A DNA stretch of 56,149 nucleotides, from contig ONHW01000017.1 in the NCBI GenBank assembly GCA_900317745.1, positions 1 through 56,149 on the forward strand, in the 5' to 3' direction. Positions 25,665 through 32,485 of the stretch are shown in pieces (positions within the stretch are counted from its first letter, which is position 1; each line of letters begins with the position of its first letter). This DNA comes from an uncultured Bacteroidales bacterium (GTDB lineage: Bacteria > Bacteroidota > Bacteroidia > Bacteroidales > Paludibacteraceae). The notes under the pieces were generated by a model that was not told the DNA's origin, searched no databases, and saw only the letters and a list, made by a program, of their open reading frames with translations. Made by a program: the position numbers and the translations under genes.

Positions 25665-25903
25665 CAGACGTGCAATTGAATGTAGTTGTAGAACTCACCT
25701 AAGGTCTTGACGTTCTTCAGTTCTGAGGCTTGAGGCTTAAAGCCGAACTCGCAGTCGATAAGAACCACGATGTCCACAAAATCCAATGAATCGATCTCTA
25801 AATCCTGCTTGAGTGATGCCTCGGGAGTAAGCAGATCTTCTGCAATCTCAAATTCCTCCACGAGGAGGGCATTTACTTTGTTAATAATCTCTTGTTCTGT
25901 CAT
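25664..25903 (-). CDS. Acyl carrier protein (second)
   Basis: 79 residues from the ATG at 25903 (MTEQEIINKVNALLVEEFEI). The phosphopantetheine site is EIDSLDFVDIVVL. A second in-frame ATG lies five codons upstream (25918). It differs from the other ACP in the region after the serine (CEFGF vs REYGI), which could set partner specificity. It is coupled to the LpxL-like gene by a 4-base overlap. Confidence 0.92.
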   Translation of the reverse strand: MTEQEIINKVNALLVEEFEIAEDLLTPEASLKQDLEIDSLDFVDIVVLIDCEFGFKPQASELKNVKTLGEFYNYIQLHV

Positions 25904-25912
25904 TATAGTAGT

Positions 25913-25955
25913 TTTCAAATTTTCAAATCTTTAAATCTTCAAATCTTCAGTTCTT
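25913..25955 (-). repeat. Octad tandem array between the methyltransferase and ACP genes
   Basis: Plus-strand 8-base units TTTTCAAA, TTTTCAAA, TCTTTAAA, TCTTCAAA, TCTTCAGT, TCTTC. The methyltransferase stop (25947-25949) lies within the array. Confidence 0.85.
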
Positions 25956-27044
25956 CACAACAATGATGGAGTGTCCTCCGTTGCCTATACGGTCGTGAAT
26001 AGTTTCTATCTGCATTCCGGCTTCGTGTATGAGGCGTGTCATATCGTCGGTGTTGTACATCTTGCTGTTGCCGTTGGCGAGAGCGGTGAAGTACAGGCTG
26101 GTCATGGTCAGACTCATGGCTGCAGGCACATAATCCTGCCTGTCCCACAGCGTTTCCATGATAAATATGCGGTTGTCGGCGTCCATGATCCGCGCGGCAC
26201 GACGCAATATAGACACGATCTGCGCCTCGCTGAAGCAGTCCAGGAACTGCGACATCCATATCACATCATATCGTTTGTCGGTCGGGAACGCGTTGCTCTC
26301 ATCCAATATGTTCATCCCTACTCCATGTATGCGCTCGGCACCTTGTTTGCCTGCTGTAGCCTGCTGCATCAGTCCTATCTGTTGCGGCAGGTCGCAGATC
26401 GTAACCTCAATGTTCGGACTATACTGCACGCAACGCATGGCGAACCGTCCGGTGTTGCCGCCTACATCCAGCAGGTGAAGCGGCTGCCGTTCGTCTATCA
26501 GTGCCAACGCCTCGCTGAACGAGTGGTCGGAGTAGTAGTGATCGAACCCGAACCATGATTTCTGTACGTCCTGCGGCAGACTGCTCAGTCCCTCATAGAT
26601 CGTCGGCCAGTCGCCGAAATGTTTCAATCCGGCAGGACGACCTTCCTCCAGTGCTTTGTCCAGCACAAACCAGCCTTCATAATTGACATCGTGGTTGAAG
26701 TCTATATCCGCACGGATCATCTGGTCGCGCAGCAGGAACCAACCTGTCTTGGCAAGCATATATCGGTCTGTATCGGGGTCAATCAGCACGATGTGCAAGG
26801 TCAGCGCGGCCTCCAGCAGACACTTGGCTGCATAATCGCTCAGTCCTGCGGCTTTGGCAATCTCGCCTTGCGTCAGTCCCTCACGATGATCGTTGAGTTG
26901 CTCCAGTATGCCGTACTTGATCATCAAACGGCTTACCTGGAACACTACCGGTCCCCAGGAGTACAGAAGTGCCAACTCCTGTGCCTGACGGGCATTGTAC
27001 TGCTCGCGACTGAATACTTTCTTTATATTGTCAAACAAATGCAT
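25947..27044 (-). CDS. SAM-dependent O-methyltransferase (COMT/hydroxyneurosporene type)
   Basis: 365 residues. The N-terminal about 100 residues form the winged-helix dimerisation domain (GILEQLNDHREGLTQGEIAK). The class I SAM-binding core follows with motif I LLDVGGNTGRFAMRC, then VTICDLPQQIGLM and WMSQFLDCFSEAQI. The closest families are plant caffeate O-methyltransferase-like enzymes acting on aromatic hydroxyls. In this locus it probably methylates the aryl head group, as known for some APEs. The gene is bounded by an octad array at its 3' end and a palindrome cassette at its 5' end. Confidence 0.87.
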   Translation of the reverse strand: MHLFDNIKKVFSREQYNARQAQELALLYSWGPVVFQVSRLMIKYGILEQLNDHREGLTQGEIAKAAGLSDYAAKCLLEAALTLHIVLIDPDTDRYMLAKTGWFLLRDQMIRADIDFNHDVNYEGWFVLDKALEEGRPAGLKHFGDWPTIYEGLSSLPQDVQKSWFGFDHYYSDHSFSEALALIDERQPLHLLDVGGNTGRFAMRCVQYSPNIEVTICDLPQQIGLMQQATAGKQGAERIHGVGMNILDESNAFPTDKRYDVIWMSQFLDCFSEAQIVSILRRAARIMDADNRIFIMETLWDRQDYVPAAMSLTMTSLYFTALANGNSKMYNTDDMTRLIHEAGMQIETIHDRIGNGGHSIIVVKN

Positions 27045-27047
27045 CTT

Positions 27048-27109
27048 AACTTTTTAACGTCGCGGCTGCGACCATTTTAACTCTTTAACGTTTTGCAATA
27101 GCAAAACCC
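27048..27109 (-). repeat. Palindrome cassette A (two different palindromes in a TTTAAC framework)
   Basis: Read on the plus strand: TTTTTAAC, palindrome GTCGCGGCTGCGAC (27059-27072), CATTTTAACTCTTTAAC (27073-27089), palindrome GTTTTGCAATAGCAAAAC (27090-27107), CCTTAT. It fills the whole gap between the KS and methyltransferase genes. Cassette B at 33680-33752 has the same framework with other palindromes. Confidence 0.8.
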
Positions 27110-28327
27110 TTATAACGTCCTTAAGACAATCGCGCTATTTGTTCCGCCGAAGCCGAAACTGTTACTCAGCACGGTGTTAACAGGCGTCTCAACGGTTGTA
27201 GTGGCTATACGCAGTGTCTCGGCGGCAGGATCAACGTGCTCCAGATTGATGTTCGGCGCAACGAATCCTTCCTGCATCATCAGTACGGAGTACACCGCCT
27301 CGCTGGCTCCCGCCATCCAGCACTCATGACCGGTCATTGACTTTGTGCTGCTTACCCAGGCACGCTTGCCGCCGAACAGCCGGGTCAGCGCAACAGCTTC
27401 CTCCTCATCTCCCTGTTTGGTTGAGGTGGCGTGGGCGTTGACATAATCGATATCATCTGCAGTCACACCGGCGTCCTGCAAAGCGCGCTGCATGGCTATC
27501 AGCGAACCTTCACTGCTCGGCTGGGATATACCTCCGCCGTTGCTGGAGAATCCGTAACCGCATACCTCGGCAAGTATCGTTGCTCCGCGTGCTACGGCGT
27601 GCTCATAATCCTCCAGAACCAACGCTGCCGCACCGCCGCTGGGCACGAGTCCGTCACGATCGGTGTCGAACGGACGGCTGGCTTTCTGCGGCTCGGCTGT
27701 GCGTGCGGAGAACGTGCCTAATGCATCAAACGCCGCCATGGCGTACGGGTTAACCTCCTGCGCACCGCCCACCAGCACCATCTGCTGCAGACCCTGGCGG
27801 ATGAACATTGCACCCAGACCTATCGAATGACTGCCACTGGCGCAAGCCGCGCTCACCGAGAAGTTTATTCCGCGCAGGTGGAAGATAGTGGACAGGTTCA
27901 TATTCACCGTTGAGTTCATCGACTGAAATATCAGTCCGCTGCCGAGCAACGCCGTGTCATGCTTCGCCAACATCTGCTCGTGCATCTCCACGGTCGGCAG
28001 TGCCGTGCTGTCGTTGCCGAAAAGCACACCTACCTCATTATCCAGCAGATATTGTTCATCCACACCTGCCTGCTCAAACGCCTCGCGTGCCGCCATATAG
28101 GCATACTGCGCCTCTTGCGACATCCCTGTACGCAACCGCCGGTGCAGCAGCGCTTTCAGGTCAGGGGTATCCACTATGCCTGTCAGCGGACTGCGAAATC
28201 CGTACTCACTGCGTGCTGCATCAATACCTATACCGCTACGTCCGGCACGCAGAGAGGCACTCACCTCCTGCTTGTTATGCCCGATGCACGACCATATTCC
28301 TATTCCGGTTATTACTACTCTTTTCAC
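27110..28327 (-). CDS. Beta-ketoacyl-ACP synthase (FabF/FabB-like)
   Basis: About 405 residues, full-length KS. Catalytic Cys is in SAACASGSHS (about residue 162), with His in NAHATSTKQGDEEE and MTGHECWMAGAS. It has the FGFGGTNSA ending. A GTG at 28327 gives the usual N-terminus MKRVVITGIG; a TTG two codons upstream is the only other choice and no ATG is present. The start lies right next to a 12-unit heptad array, so the usual ribosome-binding region is made of repeat. This is the likely main elongating KS of the APE pathway. Confidence 0.9.
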   Translation of the reverse strand: MKRVVITGIGIWSCIGHNKQEVSASLRAGRSGIGIDAARSEYGFRSPLTGIVDTPDLKALLHRRLRTGMSQEAQYAYMAAREAFEQAGVDEQYLLDNEVGVLFGNDSTALPTVEMHEQMLAKHDTALLGSGLIFQSMNSTVNMNLSTIFHLRGINFSVSAACASGSHSIGLGAMFIRQGLQQMVLVGGAQEVNPYAMAAFDALGTFSARTAEPQKASRPFDTDRDGLVPSGGAAALVLEDYEHAVARGATILAEVCGYGFSSNGGGISQPSSEGSLIAMQRALQDAGVTADDIDYVNAHATSTKQGDEEEAVALTRLFGGKRAWVSSTKSMTGHECWMAGASEAVYSVLMMQEGFVAPNINLEHVDPAAETLRIATTTVETPVNTVLSNSFGFGGTNSAIVLRTL

Positions 28328-28338
28328 TTTCAAATTCT

Positions 28339-28422
28339 CTAAACACTAAACTCTCAACCCTAAACACTCAACCCTAAACACTCAACTCTAAACTCTAAAC
28401 ACTCAACTCTAAGCCCTCAACT
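28339..28422 (-). repeat. Twelve-unit heptad array between the ketoreductase and KS genes
   Basis: Plus-strand units CTAAACA, CTAAACT, CTCAACC, CTAAACA, CTCAACC, CTAAACA, CTCAACT, CTAAACT, CTAAACA, CTCAACT, CTAAGCC, CTCAACT in strict 7-base register (84 bases). It makes up almost all of the gap. Confidence 0.97.
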
Positions 28423-28426
28423 TCTC

Positions 28427-29152
28427 TCACCCCATTCCTCCTGCTATGCTTATCACTTGCCCGGTGATGTACGCCGCCTCCTCGGAGCACAGAAAACTTA
28501 CCAGCGCCGCCACTTCTTCGGGTTTGCCGAAGCGTCCGGCGGGGATAGTCTTTTTCAGTTCCTGCTCATCCAGGTCAGCCGTCATATCCGTGCAGATGAA
28601 TCCCGGTGCTACGGCATTCACGGTCACTTTCCTTGCCGCCACCTCTTTGCTCAACGCCTTTGTCGCACCAATCAGCGCGGCTTTGGCGGCGGAGTAATTC
28701 ACCTGTCCCGGCAGTCCGCTCACGCCTGACACCGAGGTGATGTTCACGATACGGCCCAGACGTGCCCGCAGCATGCCTGTCAGCACATGATGAGTGGTAT
28801 AGTAGAACCCGTTGGTGGTCGTATTGATTACATCGTGCCACTCCTGTTCACCCGTGAACACCAACAGTCCGTCGCGACGTATGCCGGCGTTGTTCACCAG
28901 CACACGGATATGCTCTCCCGGATGGGCGTTGTCCCATGCGGTAAGTGCTGTCTCGATAGCCGTTCCGTCGGTTACATCGAACTGCAACAACTCTGCTTTG
29001 CCGCCGGCTGACTCTATCGCCTCGCGGGTCTGCTCGGCAGCCAAGGTGTTGCTATGATAATTGATGACCACCGTGTACCCGTCGCGTGCCAGACGTTCGG
29101 CTATAGCACGACCAATTCCGCGGCTGCCACCGGTTATAAGTGCATAATTCAT
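28427..29152 (-). CDS. 3-ketoacyl-ACP reductase (FabG-like, ApeQ type)
   Basis: 241 residues, a short-chain dehydrogenase. NADP-binding TGGSRGIGRAIAERL at the N-terminus, NNAG in the middle, catalytic Ser and Tyr-x3-Lys in NYSAAKAALIG. The end AAYITGQVISIAGGMG is typical of FabG. It reduces the 3-ketoacyl-ACP made by the ketosynthases. The start overlaps the stop of the ammonia lyase gene by 4 bases (ATGA). Confidence 0.93.
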   Translation of the reverse strand: MNYALITGGSRGIGRAIAERLARDGYTVVINYHSNTLAAEQTREAIESAGGKAELLQFDVTDGTAIETALTAWDNAHPGEHIRVLVNNAGIRRDGLLVFTGEQEWHDVINTTTNGFYYTTHHVLTGMLRARLGRIVNITSVSGVSGLPGQVNYSAAKAALIGATKALSKEVAARKVTVNAVAPGFICTDMTADLDEQELKKTIPAGRFGKPEEVAALVSFLCSEEAAYITGQVISIAGGMG

Positions 29153-30681
29153 AATTGTCTCAGATATTTCTCAATGTTTGCCAAATCCTCGTAGAACGGC
29201 GTATCGTTAATCACTGTCGGCGTGATAGCCCGTATGGCGTCGTAGCAGGCTTTCGTCGCCGGCGCCAGTTCGTCTTGTATGCCCAGACAATCCACTGCCT
29301 GCGCCATTGCTAAATACAGAACCGACAGCACCTGATAGCAGTTGTCTATCACCTGTGCGCATAACTCCGCACTGTTCGTGCCCATCGACACGATATCCTG
29401 ATTGTCGTTGTTGTTCGGAATGGAGTGCACATAGTTCGGCATTGCCAGTGTCTGACACTCTGCCGTCGTACTGGTAGCGGTGAACTGACATGCCTGAATG
29501 CCGTAATTGAGTCCCAGCGTGCCTATGTTCAGGAACGGCGGCAGGATTCCGTTTATACGGTCGTGACACAGGTAGTTCAGTTGCCGCTCGCTAACCATCG
29601 CCAATCGAACCATCGCAATCTTCATCTTGTCGGCTTCCAGGGATATATAGTCGCCGTGGAAGTTTCCGCCGTGATACACGTTCTGCGTCACGGGATCGAC
29701 TATCGGATTGTCGCTCGCGGCGTTCAGCTCTTCCTCTATCACCTGACGGCTGTACGCGAGTGTGTCAAAGATCGGACCAAGTATCTGCGGAGCACAGCGC
29801 AGCGAGTAGTACGCCTGCACTTTGTCCTTGAATACGCCGTTCTCCTCTATGCTTTCGACTTTCGACTTTCGACTTTCGACTTGATACAGCACGTTCTCAC
29901 GTTTCTGCAAGCGCTTGCTGCCTGCGCTCAGTCGGCGCATCTCCTCGGCTATGCGTATCTGACCGTTGTGACGCCTATATTCGTTCAGCGGCGCAGCCAT
30001 CAGGTCGTCATAACTGCCGGCAATCTCGTTCATCCACACCGCGGCAAGCGTCGCATGGCGCAGCAGATTCTCGGCATGCAACTGATTGACACTGCTTATG
30101 CCGGTCATTACACTCGTGCCGTTCGTGCAGCTCAGACCTTCGCGTATATGGATGCTGATCGGCTTCAGCCCGCACTCTGCCAGCACTTCGGCTGTCGGAC
30201 GCCACTCGCCCTTGTAATGCACCTTTCCCTCGCCTATCAGACACAACGCTATATGCGCCAACTGCACCAGATCGCCGCTCGCACCTACGCTGCCGTGCTT
30301 TGGAATGTACGGATAGATCCCGCGGTTGATAAACTCGGTCAGCAACGCCACCAACTCCGGATGCACACCGCTCTTGCATTGTGCAAACGAACCGACTCGT
30401 GCGAGCATGCTCGCGCGTACAAAAAAGTCCCCGAGCGGTTCACCCATACCTGTGGCATGCGAGCGTATGATATTATACTGCAAGTCGCGCAAGTGATCGT
30501 CACTCACGCGCCATTGTGCCATCGGACCGAAACCCGTATTGATTCCGTAAATCACCTTGTCATGGGCAAACTGTTGCAGAAATTTGTAACAGTCCGCTAT
30601 GCCGTCAAGAGTGGCTTTGTCCCACTCCAAACGGCCGTCTCTGTACAAGAGGTCGTGTACTATTGATAAATCTAATTTCAT
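29149..30681 (-). CDS. Aromatic amino acid ammonia lyase (HAL/TAL family), starter-unit enzyme
   Basis: About 510 residues from the ATG at 30681. The Ala-Ser-Gly triad that forms the MIO cofactor is at 134-136 (GSVGASGDLVQ), and the family Tyr lies in YGINTGFG (45-52). Further on: NQDIVSMGTNSAELCAQVID. It removes ammonia from an aromatic amino acid to give an aryl acrylate (for tyrosine, 4-coumarate), the expected APE starter; whether tyrosine or histidine is used cannot be decided by eye. A heptad array (29852-29879) lies inside the gene and encodes QVESRKSKVES in a surface-type loop. An upstream in-frame start at 30723 lies next to the promoter, so 30681 was chosen. First gene of the minus-strand operon. 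Confidence 0.9.
   Translation of the reverse strand: MKLDLSIVHDLLYRDGRLEWDKATLDGIADCYKFLQQFAHDKVIYGINTGFGPMAQWRVSDDHLRDLQYNIIRSHATGMGEPLGDFFVRASMLARVGSFAQCKSGVHPELVALLTEFINRGIYPYIPKHGSVGASGDLVQLAHIALCLIGEGKVHYKGEWRPTAEVLAECGLKPISIHIREGLSCTNGTSVMTGISSVNQLHAENLLRHATLAAVWMNEIAGSYDDLMAAPLNEYRRHNGQIRIAEEMRRLSAGSKRLQKRENVLYQVESRKSKVESIEENGVFKDKVQAYYSLRCAPQILGPIFDTLAYSRQVIEEELNAASDNPIVDPVTQNVYHGGNFHGDYISLEADKMKIAMVRLAMVSERQLNYLCHDRINGILPPFLNIGTLGLNYGIQACQFTATSTTAECQTLAMPNYVHSIPNNNDNQDIVSMGTNSAELCAQVIDNCYQVLSVLYLAMAQAVDCLGIQDELAPATKACYDAIRAITPTVINDTPFYEDLANIEKYLRQL
29852..29879 (+). repeat. Four perfect heptads inside the ammonia lyase gene
   Basis: CTTTCGA four times without a mismatch (plus-strand writing), continuing into CTTGATA. 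One unit more or less would shift the frame of the ammonia lyase. Confidence 0.93.
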
Positions 30682-30700
30682 CTTTTCACAAAAAAACGTG

Positions 30701-30732
30701 CAAATATACAATATTTTTTTCAATTATGCAAA
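30701..30732 (-). promoter_or_regulatory. Promoter of the aryl polyene operon
   Basis: On the minus strand TTTG (30729-30732), 20 bases, TATATTTG (30701-30708), about 20 bases before the ATG at 30681. It is probably the main start for the about 18-kb operon; no other promoter of this quality was seen between the genes down to 12742. Confidence 0.75.
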
Positions 30733-30778
30733 TTATTCGCAAAATAATTTTCCTATTTGTTAAATTTTGCGTCTTATA

Positions 30779-30810
30779 TTTGCAAATGTCAGATTTTTTT
30801 AGTAACTTTG
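30779..30810 (+). promoter_or_regulatory. Promoter of the acyl-ACP thioesterase gene
   Basis: TTTG (30779-30782), 20 bases, TAACTTTG (30803-30810). The -33 element sits in ATTTGCAAAT. It is divergent from the operon promoter, 46 bases away, so both could share a regulator. Confidence 0.82.
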
Positions 30811-30843
30811 CATGTCAAAACACTTAAAGGCACTCTTTATAGC

Positions 30844-31707
30844 ATGATTACACACAATCAATACACACACCGTTATTCGCTCACCGCAGCGGATATGGAT
30901 ACGCGCTACCGCATGGCGCCAAATGCCGTCTTGCTCTATTACCAGGACTGTTGGGCGAGGTTTATGTCCTGCCTGCATCTCGCAGCGTTCGATATTGTCA
31001 AGATGCAACGCCTCTGGGTTATCACCGAGTTCAACGCCTGCTTTGAGCAGCAGACCGCACTCTGGTCCGACGATATCGATGTTACCGTCTGGAATAGCGA
31101 GATCAGCACGCTCCGACTGTATGCCGAGTTCCGTGTACGCCGAACCGATGGGATTGAAATTGCACATGGCTACGGTTGCTGGACACTTCTCGACACCGAA
31201 TCGCACCGACTCGCACCGCTCACGCCTATCCAGCAACTCATCCCTATTCTGCCGGAAGTAACGTCCGACAACCACCGCAAACGCCGTTTCCCGACCGATG
31301 GCACCACGCTACAGCAACTCGAGCACCGCGTCAACCCGATCAATCTTGACTTCAACGGACATGTCAACAACCGCACGTACCTGAGTATAGCCATGCAGTC
31401 GGCTGATGAACCGTTCATGGACGCTTATGCGATCCGTTGCCTCACTATCCATTGGCTCAAGGAGACGTTCCTCGGCGACACTCTTCTCTGCCGTCTGACC
31501 TTGCTTCCCAACAACGATTCACCCGATTCGGTCTATCATTACCTGCACACCATCACCCGCCACACCGCCGCACCATCCACCGAATCAACCACCGTCCCCG
31601 CCGCTGAAGCGACCGCACCCGCTACCGAAATAGCCGCCCAAGTTTATTCCGAGTGGGTTCCGCGCAAGCAGAACATTGATGCGTCACTTCACGTCAAGCG
31701 CGAATAA
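30844..31707 (+). CDS. Acyl-ACP thioesterase (FatA/FatB-like double hotdog)
   Basis: About 287 residues from the ATG at 30844; earlier in-frame starts would lie before or inside the promoter. The N-terminal hotdog (about 1-125) contains MAPNAVLLYYQDCWARFM; the second has NPINLDFNGHVNNRTYLS with the DxNxHVNN active-site motif. A low-complexity Ala/Thr/Pro linker lies near the C-terminus (TVPAAEATAPATEIAAQV). It hydrolyses acyl-ACP to free acid. Since it is divergent from the APE operon it may act in general fatty acid release or in polyene editing. Confidence 0.85.
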   Translation: MITHNQYTHRYSLTAADMDTRYRMAPNAVLLYYQDCWARFMSCLHLAAFDIVKMQRLWVITEFNACFEQQTALWSDDIDVTVWNSEISTLRLYAEFRVRRTDGIEIAHGYGCWTLLDTESHRLAPLTPIQQLIPILPEVTSDNHRKRRFPTDGTTLQQLEHRVNPINLDFNGHVNNRTYLSIAMQSADEPFMDAYAIRCLTIHWLKETFLGDTLLCRLTLLPNNDSPDSVYHYLHTITRHTAAPSTESTTVPAAEATAPATEIAAQVYSEWVPRKQNIDASLHVKRE

Positions 31708-31787
31708 TCCGCCACATCCTGCCGCTACACACATAGCAGAAACGCAACTGGAGTTTGCAAAACTTCACATTTTTGCATTTTTCTGAC

Positions 31788-31812
31788 AGGACTGACTTCT
31801 GGTGTCAGTCCT
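31788..31812 (+). promoter_or_regulatory. Perfect inverted repeat overlapping the promoter of the HIRAN gene
   Basis: AGGACTGAC (31788-31796) and GTCAGTCCT (31804-31812) with a 7-base loop. It is followed by a -7 element TATCTTTG at 31819-31826; the -33 position falls within the repeat. It could terminate the thioesterase transcript, or be an operator. Confidence 0.55.
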
Positions 31813-31872
31813 TTGTCGTATCTTTGCATCGAAAATTAATTTTCTTTTAAACAAAACTAAAATCATCTCACT

Positions 31873-32208
31873 ATGAAGATCAAACACGACAAGGAACATT
31901 TCCTTAGCTGCAAAGTAGCAGCGTTTACGTACTGCGATGGCGTTGAGGTGTTCAGCCAACTCAAGGTCGGCAAGAAAGTTCGCCTGGTGCGTGAGGACGA
32001 GAACCCGCACGACCACAATGCAGTCGCTGTCTTCTTTGGCGACACGCATATCGGTTACATCCCTCGCCAGCAGAACGAGACCATCTCCAAACTGCTCGAT
32101 CTCGGCTATGCCGACATCTTCGAGGCGCGCATTCAGGCAGTTGATCCCACCGCACATCCCGAGCAGCAGGTGGATATAGTTATTTACATTAAACGAAAGG
32201 AGAAATAA
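31873..32208 (+). CDS. HIRAN-domain protein
   Basis: 111 residues, almost wholly a HIRAN domain (VAAFTYCDGVEVFSQLKVGK, REDENPHDHNAVAVFFGDTH, IGYIPRQQNETISKLLDLG). HIRAN domains bind single-stranded 3' DNA ends in fork-remodelling helicases such as HLTF, and occur as stand-alone small proteins in bacteria. Here it stands alone, so its partner is unknown. The start ATG follows the promoter element by about 46 bases. A truncated SIMPL gene begins two bases after the stop. Confidence 0.85.
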   Translation: MKIKHDKEHFLSCKVAAFTYCDGVEVFSQLKVGKKVRLVREDENPHDHNAVAVFFGDTHIGYIPRQQNETISKLLDLGYADIFEARIQAVDPTAHPEQQVDIVIYIKRKEK

Positions 32209-32210
32209 TC

Positions 32211-32345
32211 ATGGAAACCGAGAAAATCATTGCCGTCACCGGACGGGGAAACATACACGTTGTGCCTGACGTCACACGCGTGGAGGTCAAGATTAACAGC
32301 ATTTTGCGCTCGTATAAAAGACTAACTAACCGCAAAAAATACTGA
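32211..32345 (+). pseudogene. 5' remnant of a SIMPL-domain (DUF541) gene
   Basis: 44 codons beginning METEKIIAVTGRGNIHVVPD, the usual N-terminus of cytoplasmic SIMPL proteins (normally over 200 residues). The match ends after VEVKINSI; the frame then runs through unrelated LRSYKRLTNRKKY to a stop. The promoter of the transposase-like gene starts 25 bases later, so the rest was probably lost on insertion or deletion linked to that element. No 3' part was found downstream. Confidence 0.7.
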
Positions 32346-32369
32346 TTTTCACATTTTCCTCATGGAAAA

Positions 32370-32401
32370 TTTGGATTATTCAGTATTTTTTTGTATCTTT
32401 G
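32370..32401 (+). promoter_or_regulatory. Promoter of the transposase-like gene
   Basis: TTTG (32370-32373), 20 bases, TATCTTTG (32394-32401). Between it and the ATG at 32486 lies an imperfect hairpin with TTGGGT / ACCCAA arms (about 32438-32460). Confidence 0.72.
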
Positions 32402-32485
32402 TACGATTTTTCGCATACCACGCACACCAAAGATAAATTGGGTAGCCATCGGTGACCCAAACAACGAGAGAAAAAGAAATTTATA

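Noticed and set aside
29425-30666. 413-codon open frame opposite the ammonia lyase gene
   Set aside because: Antisense shadow of a well-supported enzyme with MIO motif; the translation has no recognisable motif.
12742-30681. Complete flexirubin cluster
   Set aside because: No DarA or DarB (dialkylresorcinol) homologue and no halogenase was found; the gene set matches a plain aryl polyene better.
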